Below, one piece after another: positions 1 through 7,757 of a DNA stretch of 64,000 nt (positions within the stretch are counted from its first letter, which is position 1; each line of letters begins with the position of its first letter). The stretch spans positions 1 through 64,000 of the forward strand of contig DATGLG010000040.1 in assembly GCA_035294245.1 (NCBI GenBank), in the 5' to 3' direction. The notes beneath the pieces are model-generated. The model made no database searches. It worked only from the letters and a program-made list of their open reading frames with translations, and was not told the origin of the DNA. A program made the translations under genes and the position numbers. This DNA is from DATGLG01 sp035294245. GTDB lineage: Bacteria > Pseudomonadota > Alphaproteobacteria > JACZXZ01.

Positions 1-311
1 CACCCCTGAGTGCGCCGCCTAAGCCGCTTCGCCGGCGCAACGGCTGTGGACAAGCCTCCGGCTTGCCCACAGCCCCAACCACAGCAGAAGCGGTCATTTG
101 ATGCGCTACAAAAACCGGTCAACTTGACGCGTCAGCTACAGGCAAACGAGCCGCCGCCAAAGAGAAAATCGATCGCGCTGCGGGCGCGTTAATGTCCCAG
201 AAGGTCGTTGCAAAGGCTTGGCTTTGCTGGCATGGTACAGCGAAATAATAACACGGCAGAATGCGGCCGAAGAGCAGGTAAGGCGTTGGCCACCAAAGCC
301 TAAGGTAAATA
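1..311. other. Non-coding leader region before the lipoprotein gene
   Basis: No convincing gene was found here. Short open frames exist on both strands but resemble no protein family I recognise. Besides the hairpin at 42-74, the only notable stretch is an A/T-rich patch around 240-252, which could hold the -10 element for the gene starting at 312. No clear -35 partner was seen. Confidence 0.4.
42..74. repeat. Strong hairpin, 14-bp arms
   Basis: Arms 42-55 and 61-74 pair over 14 bp with one mismatch (A50 against C66) around a 5-nt loop. No T-run follows on either strand, so it is not a classical intrinsic terminator. It may end an upstream transcript whose gene lies outside the window. Confidence 0.5.
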
Positions 312-1478
312 ATGGCCCTGTGGAAAACTGCCCTGGTGGGCGCTGTCCTCCTTGTCGGAGGATGTTCGTTCGCAACCGACTCCCTGCTCCCCACCTTGAC
401 CGGGGAAGAGCCGTCCGGAAAGCCCAAGGAACAAACCGCCGCCACCCAGGCTGCCGAAGCCGCTCCTGTCACGACGGAGCCGCTGACGACGCAGCCGGCG
501 GCGCCGCCGCAGCTCAATTCCGGCAATCTGCAACTGGCACCCATCGAGCCCGGCAAGCCGACGGGGACGGCCGTCGGACAAAAGGTGGCGACGATGCGCC
601 AGGATCTTGGTCGACTCCAGGCCTCCGTCAGCGCGCACAACAGCCAGCTCCAATCGGTGCTCTCGCAGACCACGAGCAACGCGCAGCAATATTATCAGCT
701 CGTCGCGGCCATCAACGCCAAGCTTCAGGTTGGCACCACGCCGAGCAATCCAATCTTGGTTAATCAATGGAACCAGGCGCAGTCGATCCTCGGCAAGATC
801 GACGGCGACGTCGCATCGCTCAACGCGCTCTCCAACGGGGTTGCAAACGACTCGGCGCAGGCGGCTTACCTGCTCGATGCCATCCGCGCCACCTATACCC
901 TTCCCGGCGCCGTCGACGAGGATCATCGCCAGCTCGCCGTGCTGGAGGACGAGACCAATAAGACCGTTGTGCCGATCGACCGCCTGCTCAATGAGTTGTC
1001 CGAGGACACCAGCCGCCAGAGCCTCTACGTCGCGCGCGAGCGCAGCAATCTTGCGACCCTGTCGGTCGCGATCAAGAACGGCGAGCTCTTTGGCAGCAGC
1101 CTCGCCAATCGCGCCTACGGCGCGCCCGTCGCCGCAGCGCCGGCGCGCGCGAGTGCCTCGTCCAGCAAGCTGGCGGGCCGGCGGCCGCTCGTCGTCATCC
1201 GCTTCGACCGTCCCGACGTCAATTACGAGACGGCGCTCTACACGGCGGTAAGCGAGGCGCTGGCACGCAAGCCCGACGCGCGCTTCGACATCGTCGCGGT
1301 CGCGCCGACGCGGGGCGGCACCGCCCGTGCGGCGCTGGCCCGGGATCAGTCGAAGAAGAACGCCGATGCCGTCATGCGCTCGCTCACCAATATGGGCCTG
1401 CCTGCCGACCGCATGACGCTCTCGGCCACGACGAGCCGCGTCGCCGAGACGAGCGAGGTGCATCTCTACGTTCGTTGA
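312..1478 (+). CDS. Putative lipoprotein with OmpA-like C-terminal domain
   Basis: The 388-residue product begins with a short hydrophobic signal and a lipobox-like stretch ending at Cys18 (VGGC), so it is probably a lipoprotein. Residues 20-90 are rich in Ala, Pro, Thr and Gln and look like a flexible linker. Residues 95-250 are predicted mostly helical. The last 100 residues look like an OmpA/peptidoglycan-associating fold: a beta strand near 296-300, then a helix with an S-K-K-N-A-D-A-V pattern and L-P-A-D-R-M, as in OmpA-like domains. A role tethering the envelope to peptidoglycan is inferred. No specific family member is recognised, and the gene stands alone on its strand side. Confidence 0.6.
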   Translation: MALWKTALVGAVLLVGGCSFATDSLLPTLTGEEPSGKPKEQTAATQAAEAAPVTTEPLTTQPAAPPQLNSGNLQLAPIEPGKPTGTAVGQKVATMRQDLGRLQASVSAHNSQLQSVLSQTTSNAQQYYQLVAAINAKLQVGTTPSNPILVNQWNQAQSILGKIDGDVASLNALSNGVANDSAQAAYLLDAIRATYTLPGAVDEDHRQLAVLEDETNKTVVPIDRLLNELSEDTSRQSLYVARERSNLATLSVAIKNGELFGSSLANRAYGAPVAAAPARASASSSKLAGRRPLVVIRFDRPDVNYETALYTAVSEALARKPDARFDIVAVAPTRGGTARAALARDQSKKNADAVMRSLTNMGLPADRMTLSATTSRVAETSEVHLYVR

Positions 1479-1535
1479 GTTGGCGCAAGCCTGCGCCACG
1501 GATCGCACATTCACTTGCCGTCGCCCGAGACCGCC

Positions 1536-2132
1536 ATGCTCACGCTCTATCACGCGCCGAGATCGCGCTCCTCCCGCTTCATATGGCTGATCGAGGAGCT
1601 GGCGGCGCCCTACGCGCTGAAGCTTGTGAGCATCCGGCGCGGCGACGGCAGCGGCGCCCTCGATCCCGCCAACCCGCATCCGCACGGCAAGGTGCCGGTC
1701 CTCGTCCATGATGGCGCGATGATCTTCGAGTCGCCGGCGATCGCGCTTTACTTGACCGACACATTTCCGAAGAACCGCCTTGGCGCTGCGATCGGTGCTG
1801 CGGGGCGCGGTGCCTATCTCACATGGCTCGCCTATTACGGCGACGTGCTGGAGCCGGCTTTCATGTCGAAATTCCTCAACACGCCCGTACCGCGCGGAAC
1901 CGCCGGCTGGGTTCCCGCCGAGGAAGCGATGGAGTTCGTGACCAAGACGCTGTCCGGGCAGCCCTATCTCCTGGGCGAGGCCTTCTCCGCCGCCGATGTG
2001 CTCTACGGCAGCACCTTCGCCCTGTTCCGGACGAGCCCGCTCCTCCCCAAGAGCCAGGTCATCGAGGACTATGTGGCGCGCTGCACGGGGCGCCCGGCCT
2101 ATGCGCGCGCCTTGGCGAAGGACAACGGCTGA
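1536..2132 (+). CDS. Glutathione S-transferase family protein
   Basis: A 198-residue protein of GST size. The N-terminal thioredoxin-like half begins M-L-T-L-Y-H-A-P-R-S-R-S-S-R. It carries the cis-proline motif G-K-V-P-V-L and the glutathione gamma-glutamyl binding motif E-S-P-A-I. The C-terminal half is the all-helical GST domain. The open frame extends upstream to a TTG at 1515, but the ATG at 1536 starts directly at the first beta strand and is preferred. The substrate cannot be inferred. It lies next to a gamma-glutamyltransferase-family gene on the other strand, which suggests thiol metabolism only weakly. A second, different GST lies at 47215-47847. Confidence 0.87.
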   Translation: MLTLYHAPRSRSSRFIWLIEELAAPYALKLVSIRRGDGSGALDPANPHPHGKVPVLVHDGAMIFESPAIALYLTDTFPKNRLGAAIGAAGRGAYLTWLAYYGDVLEPAFMSKFLNTPVPRGTAGWVPAEEAMEFVTKTLSGQPYLLGEAFSAADVLYGSTFALFRTSPLLPKSQVIEDYVARCTGRPAYARALAKDNG

Positions 2133-2145
2133 CCTCACCGCCCCG

Positions 2146-3738
2146 TCAATAAGCGGCGACGACGCCGTCCGAGCGCGGATCGCTTGCCCCCTCGATGATC
2201 CCGTCCGCGCGCCGCACCACGGCACCAGCATGCCCCATCACGTCGGTGAAGGGCTCGACAAGCTCCACGTTGTGGCCGGCCTTCCGAAGCGCCGTGACGG
2301 TCGCATCGTCGAATCGGCGCTCGATCCGCAGGCCCATGGCAGAGGCAGCACCCCAGGTGCGCCCGAGCACCCAGCGCGGCGCCGTCACCGCCTGCTGGAG
2401 CGGCTGTCCGAATATGGCATAGCGCGTAAAGAGGGCCGCTTGGGTCTGCGGCTGGCCATCGCCACCCATCGCGCCATAGACCAGGACCCGGCCGTCATCG
2501 AGCACGGCCAGGGCCGGATTGTTGGTATGGAAGGGAAGGCGGCGCGGCCTCAGCTCGTGGAGCGACCCCGGCTTGAGCGAGAAAGCCATGCCGCGATTCT
2601 GCCAGACGATGCCGGTGTCGCGCAGGGTGACCCCCGAGCCGAATTCCCAATAAATACTGTGGATGAAGCTGACCGCGAGCCCATTGCGGTCGATTGCTCC
2701 CATCCATACCGTGTCACCCGGCGCCGGATTGAGGGTCCATGGCCCGGCCTTCGCGAAATCAATCCGCCGCGCCATGTCGCCGAGGGCCGCGTCGCCGAGC
2801 CAGGCTTGCGGATCGCCACGCATATAGGCGGGATCGGTGAGCGCCGTGTCGCGCAGATGGAAGCCGAACTTGGTGGCCTCGACGACGCCGTGAATATGGG
2901 CGAATCCCTCGGCGTCCTTCACGCCGAGCCGATCGAAGACACCGAGGATCACCAGCGAGGCCAGCCCCTGAGTCGGCGCCGGCGTGTTATAGACGGTGCC
3001 AACGCGAAGACGGAGGGCGAGCGGCGACTCCTCGGCCGCGCGGTGCGCCGCGAGATCGCCGAGCGCAAGTGGGCTTCCCACACGCGCCAGCTCGGCCGCG
3101 ATCCGGCGCGCCAGCTCGCCGCGATAGAAGTCGTCGAGCCCTACTACGGCCAGGCGGCTGAGGCTTTCCGCCAAGGCCGGATTCTTGAAACGGCTGCCCT
3201 CGGCGGGGACCTGTCCGCCCGGCAGAAAGAGGTCCGCAAAACCGGCAACGCTCTCGATCTCGCGCCGCTTCGCCGCAGTGTTGCGGACCTGCGTCTCGGT
3301 CACGGCATAGCCGTCGCGTGCATAGTGGATCGCATCCTCGAGCAGGCGAGCAAGCGGCATGCGGCCGCCCAGCCGCGCGCTCAAATCCAGGGCGGATTGC
3401 CAGCCCGAGACGTTCCCGGCGACCGTGATCGCCGCAAGAGGACCACGGGCGGGGATGGGGGCGATGCCGCGCGTCTTGTAGAAATCCAGATCGAGCGCTT
3501 CAGCCGCGCGGCCGCAGGCGAGGATCGCCCGCGGCGCCTCGCCGGGCGCCCGAACCAGCCAGAAGCCGTCGCCACCCAGCCCTGCCATGTGGGGATAGAC
3601 GACGCCGGTCACCGCCGCCGCGGCCACCATGGCCTCGATCGCATTGCCGCCTTCGCGCAGCACGGCAAGCCCCGCCTGGGCCGCGAGATGGTGAGGGGCC
3701 GTCACGATGCCGCGCGCGGCGCGAAGGGTCTGAAACAT
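2146..3738 (-). CDS. Gamma-glutamyltransferase family protein
   Basis: 530 residues covering the whole GGT/cephalosporin acylase fold, an Ntn hydrolase that self-cleaves before a catalytic Thr. The N-terminal part has the G-G-N-A-I-E-A motif and M-A-G-L-G-G-D-G-F. The expected nucleophile is Thr343 in P-G-D-T-V-W-M-G, followed by the F-G-S-G-V motif (366-370) and G-A-M-G-G-D-G-Q-P-Q-T-Q (422-433). No signal peptide is visible, unlike periplasmic Ggt enzymes, so a cytoplasmic enzyme is likely. The residue after the nucleophile is Val where Thr is common. Substrate specificity (glutathione, another gamma-glutamyl compound, or a cephalosporin-like amide) is open. It is divergent from gpt across a 195-bp gap. 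Confidence 0.87.
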   Translation of the reverse strand: MFQTLRAARGIVTAPHHLAAQAGLAVLREGGNAIEAMVAAAAVTGVVYPHMAGLGGDGFWLVRAPGEAPRAILACGRAAEALDLDFYKTRGIAPIPARGPLAAITVAGNVSGWQSALDLSARLGGRMPLARLLEDAIHYARDGYAVTETQVRNTAAKRREIESVAGFADLFLPGGQVPAEGSRFKNPALAESLSRLAVVGLDDFYRGELARRIAAELARVGSPLALGDLAAHRAAEESPLALRLRVGTVYNTPAPTQGLASLVILGVFDRLGVKDAEGFAHIHGVVEATKFGFHLRDTALTDPAYMRGDPQAWLGDAALGDMARRIDFAKAGPWTLNPAPGDTVWMGAIDRNGLAVSFIHSIYWEFGSGVTLRDTGIVWQNRGMAFSLKPGSLHELRPRRLPFHTNNPALAVLDDGRVLVYGAMGGDGQPQTQAALFTRYAIFGQPLQQAVTAPRWVLGRTWGAASAMGLRIERRFDDATVTALRKAGHNVELVEPFTDVMGHAGAVVRRADGIIEGASDPRSDGVVAAY

Positions 3739-3881
3739 GGAGCGATGCCTTCTTCTTTCCGTTCAGGATCGGGCGCCATCTTGGCCTATCTGCGCGTCAC
3801 GGCCAAAGGCAATTCGTTGCCGTTTCGCCGCCCCTCGAGATAGCGCCTTGCTCATTGCGCAACGCCGACCGCGGCGAGTGA

Positions 3882-3910
3882 TTGCCTCGCCTCTCCCGAT
3901 CCGCTTTAAT
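3882..3910 (+). promoter_or_regulatory. Candidate sigma-70 promoter of gpt
   Basis: TTGCCT at 3882-3887 and TTTAAT at 3905-3910 are separated by 17 bp. The predicted start of transcription is about 15-18 nt upstream of the gpt ATG at 3934. Found by eye only. Confidence 0.45.
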
Positions 3911-3933
3911 CCCGCGCGACGGCGACAAGGCGC

Positions 3934-4434
3934 ATGGAGACAGCGGTGACATCGAACCAGCAATTCGCCAAGGCATTTCCGGTATCGTGGCAGGAGCTTC
4001 ACCGCGACGCAAAGGCGCTTGCATGGCGGCTCAACGAGACGGGCCCATGGACCGGCGTCGTCGGCATTGCCAGAGGCGGGCTCGTCCCGGCCGTCATCGT
4101 CGCCCGCGAGCTTAATTTGCGGCTGCTCGATACGATCTGCGTCGCCAGCTATGAGCATCAAACCCAGGGCGATGTGCGCGTGCTCAAGGCGCCGCCCGGC
4201 GACGGCCGAGGCTGGGTCATCGTCGACGATCTCGTCGATACGGGCGCCACCGCGCGCGTCGTGCGCGAGCTGCTGCCCGCCGCCCACATGGCGACGGTCT
4301 ACGCCAAGCCCGCGGGGCGGCCGCTGATCGACACTTTCGTGACCGAGGTCAGCCAGGATACCTGGATCCATTTCCCTTGGGATACCGAGCTGCAATTCGT
4401 GCAGCCCCTCGCCGGCGCCACTCGGCCCCGCTGA
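3934..4434 (+). CDS. gpt: Xanthine phosphoribosyltransferase
   Basis: 166 residues, close to the length of bacterial Gpt, which converts xanthine and guanine with PRPP to XMP and GMP in purine salvage. It has the early I-A-R-G-G-L-V-P-A loop (46-53) and the PRPP-binding signature V-I-V-D-D-L-V-D-T-G-A-T at 95-106. The conserved W-I-H-F-P-W-D-T-E tail (144-152) distinguishes Gpt from other type I phosphoribosyltransferases. The ATG at 3934 has a purine-rich AAGG just upstream. The EamA gene begins 4 nt after the stop, so the two may be co-transcribed. Confidence 0.93.
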   Translation: METAVTSNQQFAKAFPVSWQELHRDAKALAWRLNETGPWTGVVGIARGGLVPAVIVARELNLRLLDTICVASYEHQTQGDVRVLKAPPGDGRGWVIVDDLVDTGATARVVRELLPAAHMATVYAKPAGRPLIDTFVTEVSQDTWIHFPWDTELQFVQPLAGATRPR

Positions 4435-4437
4435 TCC

Positions 4438-5346
4438 TTGGTTGCGGCTCAACCCCTGCCCCGGCTCGGCTGGGCGCTCCTCGGCGCGATGACGGTCTTC
4501 TGGGGCGCCAACTGGGCCGCGCTCAAGATCGCCCTCGCCGAGATCCCGGTGTGGCAATACCGCGCCATCACTTGCGGCGTCAGCGGGATCGCGCTGCTGG
4601 CGCTCGCCGCCCTCGGCGGGATCGCGATTCGCGTGCCGCGGGGATACGTGCCGCGCCTCGCCCTGGCCGCCCTTTTCAACGTCACGGGCTGGCAGATCCT
4701 GAGCGCCTATGGCGTCCACCTCATCCCCTCGGGCAAGGCGTCGGTGCTCGCCTTCACCATGCCCGTCTGGGCCACCTTGCTGAGTGTTCTTTTCCTCGGC
4801 GAGCGCCTGACCGCGCGCATCATCGGCGCCCTCGCTCTCGGCTTGGCGGCGATCGCGGTGCTCCTCTCGGCCGATTTCGGCGCCCTCCGCTCGGCGCCTC
4901 TCGGTACCCTCCTGACGATCGGCGCCGCCATTTCCTGGGCGATCGGCACGGTCATTCAGAAGCGCCTCCAGTGGCCCATGCCCGTCATCGCCGTGGCCGC
5001 ATGGCAGCTCGCGATCGGCTCGCTGCCGATCGTGACGATTGCCTTGCTAACCGAATCCATCCGCGTGCAGGACGCGAGCGCTGCGGCCCTGTGGGCGCTG
5101 GGCTATTCCCTGGTGCTGCCCATGATCTTCTGCACCTATGCGTGGTACAAGGTGGTAAGCCTCTTTCCCGCCTCGATTGCGGCGATCGGCACGATCATGG
5201 TCCCCGCCGTCGGGCTCGTGATGGGGGCCGTGCTCCTCCACGAGCCGCTCGGCTGGCGCGAGATCACGGCCCTGCTATGCGTCGCCGGCGCCATCGCCCT
5301 CGTCTTCCTGCAGCCGCGGGGCGCCGCCGCGGCATCCCGCTATTAA
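4438..5346 (+). CDS. EamA/DMT-family drug-metabolite exporter
   Basis: 302 residues, almost entirely hydrophobic, arranged as two EamA repeats of about five transmembrane helices each. The F-W-G-A-N-W motif of the first helix and the P-S-G-K-A-S-V-L pattern at the end of the first repeat are typical of RhaT/YdcZ-like transporters. The only start that keeps the full first helix is a TTG at 4438; the next ATG (4489) would cut into that helix. The gene follows gpt by 3 nt. Its last codons overlap the end of panC on the other strand by 4 nt. The substrate is unknown, with amino acids or nucleobase-like metabolites as usual family candidates. Confidence 0.85.
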   Translation: MVAAQPLPRLGWALLGAMTVFWGANWAALKIALAEIPVWQYRAITCGVSGIALLALAALGGIAIRVPRGYVPRLALAALFNVTGWQILSAYGVHLIPSGKASVLAFTMPVWATLLSVLFLGERLTARIIGALALGLAAIAVLLSADFGALRSAPLGTLLTIGAAISWAIGTVIQKRLQWPMPVIAVAAWQLAIGSLPIVTIALLTESIRVQDASAAALWALGYSLVLPMIFCTYAWYKVVSLFPASIAAIGTIMVPAVGLVMGAVLLHEPLGWREITALLCVAGAIALVFLQPRGAAAASRY

Positions 5347-6227
5347 GGCAGCGGCGGCTTTTCCACCGGAACATTGTCGATAAGGCGCGTCTGGCCGAGA
5401 TAGGCGGCGGCGAAGACGCGGGTGGGCCCCTCGGCGCGCGCAACCGGCGCCAAGGTCTCGGCATCCCTTGCCTCGAGATACTGCACCGGCGTGAACCCTG
5501 CGCGGGCGAGAGCATCGCGCCCGGCTGCGAGCAATGGCGCGGCGTCCTTCCCCGCCGCGAGGCCGGCCGCTATCTCGGCGAGCACGCAGTGGAGCATTGG
5601 CGCCGCGCTGCGCTCGGCCGGCGAGAGATAGGCGTTACGCGAGGACAGCGCCAGCCCATCGGCCTCGCGCACCGTGGGCACGCCCTCGATTCGCACGGGG
5701 ATGTCGAGGTCTCGCGCCAAACGCTTGATGACCATGAGCTGCTGATAGTCCTTCTCGCCGAAAAGCGCCACGTCGGGAAGCGATTGCAGCAGGAGCTTGG
5801 CGACGATGGTGGCGACCCCGGCGAAGTGGCCCGGCCGGAAATCGCCGCACAGGCCCTCGGAAAGGCCGCCGACGCTGACCGTGGTGCTGAATCCGGCCGG
5901 ATACATCTCGGCGACGGCCGGCATGAAGAGCACGTCGACACGCGCCGCGCGGAGCTTCGCGAGATCGCCGGCCTCGTCGCGCGGATAGGCGCGGAAATCC
6001 TCATGGGGGCCGAACTGGGTCGGGTTGACGAAGATGCTAACCACGGTGCGGCGGCAGGACTTCCGTCCGGCGCGCACCAGGGCGAGATGCCCCTCGTGAA
6101 GAGCGCCCATCGTTGGAATTAGGGCGACGGTTTCGCCGCGGGCGCGAAAATCGCCGATCGTCGCACGGAGCGCCGCAATGTCATGTACCGTCTGCAGGGT
6201 GGCGGTTTCGAGCGCCTCGTCAATCAT
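5343..6227 (-). CDS. panC: Pantothenate synthetase
   Basis: 294 residues. The enzyme ligates pantoate and beta-alanine using ATP, the last step of pantothenate synthesis. The nucleotidyltransferase HIGH-type motif is P-T-M-G-A-L-H-E-G-H-L (residues 39-49), followed by F-V-N-P-T-Q-F. The central F-G-E-K-D-Y-Q-Q-L segment and the S-S-R-N-A-Y-L-S motif are the diagnostic PanC ATP/pantoate site. Nothing is truncated. No panB is adjacent, so the pathway genes are dispersed. It converges with the EamA gene and is transcribed from the 6228-6552 intergenic region. Confidence 0.96.
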   Translation of the reverse strand: MIDEALETATLQTVHDIAALRATIGDFRARGETVALIPTMGALHEGHLALVRAGRKSCRRTVVSIFVNPTQFGPHEDFRAYPRDEAGDLAKLRAARVDVLFMPAVAEMYPAGFSTTVSVGGLSEGLCGDFRPGHFAGVATIVAKLLLQSLPDVALFGEKDYQQLMVIKRLARDLDIPVRIEGVPTVREADGLALSSRNAYLSPAERSAAPMLHCVLAEIAAGLAAGKDAAPLLAAGRDALARAGFTPVQYLEARDAETLAPVARAEGPTRVFAAAYLGQTRLIDNVPVEKPPLP

Positions 6228-6552
6228 ATGATGGCCTCAAGCCCATCCTGATGCGGCGCCAAGCCGGCCGCCGCCTGACGCTCTTTATTAATTCGGGTTT
6301 TTCGCAATGCAACATCGTTTTCGCCGCCGACGGCTGGCATAGCGCTCACAGTCCCCCGTCCGGCGGTGAGCGACCGCCGCCCTCCCGCGCCGACACCACT
6401 TTGAACGCCATGATCGGCAAGATGGCTTGCCCTGCGGTGGCCAATCCGCGCGGCGAAAACCAGGCCGCCCGCGATTAAGTCGCTGTGGCCTGGGAAGTGA
6501 TTGCTGTGGGACGCTCTTGTCCGCCGGGTGCGAACCGCTATGCTGCGCCGCC
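6228..6552. other. Intergenic region between divergent panC and rlmI
   Basis: No supported gene in these 325 bp. On the minus strand a possible panC promoter is TTGCAT (complement of 6307-6312), 16 bp, then TAATAA (complement of 6285-6290). On the plus strand TTGTCC (6517-6522), 16 bp, TATGCT (6539-6544) lies so close to the rlmI ATG that a leaderless rlmI transcript is possible. Both promoters are weak guesses. Confidence 0.35.
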
Positions 6553-7749
6553 ATGTCCGCGCGCCCATCTCTTCGCCTCCGCCCGGGGCAGCACAAGCGG
6601 CTGCAATTCGGGCACCCCTGGGCATATTCCAACGAGATCGCCCTCGATGCTGCCGCCAAGATGCTGGCTCCGGGTAGCCTGGTCCGGCTGGAGACGGCGA
6701 CAGGCGCGCCCCTGGGTGTGGCCTTTTTCAATCCCCACAGCCTTGTTGCCGCACGCCTGCTCGCCCGCGACCCCGATGCGCCGGTCGATAATGCTTTCAT
6801 CGCGACACGCCTGCGCCACGCGCTCGCCTTGCGCGAGACGCTCTATACCGAGCCCTATTATCGCCTCGTCCACGCCGAGGCGGACGGCTTGCCGGGCCTG
6901 ATCGTCGACCGTTACGGAGACGTTCTCGCCTGCCAGCTCAACGCCGCGGGCATAGACCGTCTGAGCGAGCCGATCATCGCCGCCCTCGAGGAAGTGCTGC
7001 AGCCGCGGACGATTCTTCTGCGCAACGATTCGAGCGTCCGCAGCCTCGAGGGACTCGAGCGCTACGTCCGGGTTGCCAAGGGCAGCCTCGGCGAGCCCGT
7101 CGAGCTTCAGGAGAATGGGTGCCGCTTCCTCGCCGATCTCGAAGGCGGGCAGAAGACGGGATGGTTCTTCGACCAGCGCGACAACAGGGCTTTCATGGCG
7201 CGTCTCGGCCGCGACGGGCGGGTCGCCGATTTCTATTGCTATACCGGTGGCTTCGCGGTGGCGGCCGCTGTCGCCGGTGCGCGCGACGTGATCGCGGTCG
7301 ACCGCTCCGAAGCGGCACTCGCGCTTGCCGAGCGCGCGGCAGCCCTCAACGGCGTGGCGGCGCGCTGCCGCTTCGCGCGCGGCGAGGCCTTTGCGGAAAT
7401 GGAGCGGCGCATCGCGGCAGGCGAGCGCTTCGACGTGGTGATCTGCGACCCGCCCGCCTTCGTCAAGTCGAAGCGCGACCTCGCGACCGGCGCCAAAGGC
7501 TATCGCAAGATGGCGCGCCTGGCCGCCCAGCTTGCAGCACCCGGCGGCTTCGTCTTCCTTGCCTCCTGCTCCCACAACATGGAGCCTGAGCGCTTCGCCG
7601 AGGAGCTGCGCCGCGGCCTCGCGCAGGCCGGCCGCACGGGCCGGATTTTGCGGAGCGCCGGCGCAGCGCCGGACCATCCCATCCATCCGTTCCTGCCGGA
7701 ATCCGCCTATCTCAAGGCGCAAGCGCTGCAGCTCGATGGCGCCGGGTAA
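6553..7749 (+). CDS. rlmI: Class I 23S rRNA m5C methyltransferase, RlmI-like
   Basis: 398 residues from the ATG at 6553. The frame runs upstream to 6427, but homologous sequence starts at S-L-R-L-R-P-G-Q. An N-terminal PUA-like RNA-binding domain (about 1-75) is followed by the Rossmann methyltransferase domain. Visible motifs are Q-K-T-G-W-F-F-D-Q-R (200-209), the SAM-binding segment around F-Y-C-Y-T-G-G-F, motif IV D-P-P-A-F-V-K-S-K (299-307), and S-C-S-H-N-M with Cys339. The family methylates C1962 of 23S rRNA. No Shine-Dalgarno sequence is obvious upstream. RlmI and close paralogues (RlmK-type, COG1092) cannot be separated with certainty here. Confidence 0.86.
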   Translation: MSARPSLRLRPGQHKRLQFGHPWAYSNEIALDAAAKMLAPGSLVRLETATGAPLGVAFFNPHSLVAARLLARDPDAPVDNAFIATRLRHALALRETLYTEPYYRLVHAEADGLPGLIVDRYGDVLACQLNAAGIDRLSEPIIAALEEVLQPRTILLRNDSSVRSLEGLERYVRVAKGSLGEPVELQENGCRFLADLEGGQKTGWFFDQRDNRAFMARLGRDGRVADFYCYTGGFAVAAAVAGARDVIAVDRSEAALALAERAAALNGVAARCRFARGEAFAEMERRIAAGERFDVVICDPPAFVKSKRDLATGAKGYRKMARLAAQLAAPGGFVFLASCSHNMEPERFAEELRRGLAQAGRTGRILRSAGAAPDHPIHPFLPESAYLKAQALQLDGAG

Positions 7750-7757
7750 GGCCGGCT

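Noticed and set aside
42..74. Replication origin element, because the hairpin contains TGTGGACAA
   Set aside because: No cluster of DnaA boxes, no A/T-rich unwinding element and no dnaA gene were found.
1996..3843. A 615-residue plus-strand open frame opposite the GGT-family gene
   Set aside because: A shadow frame of the minus-strand gene with Arg/His/Asp-rich composition and no domain pattern.
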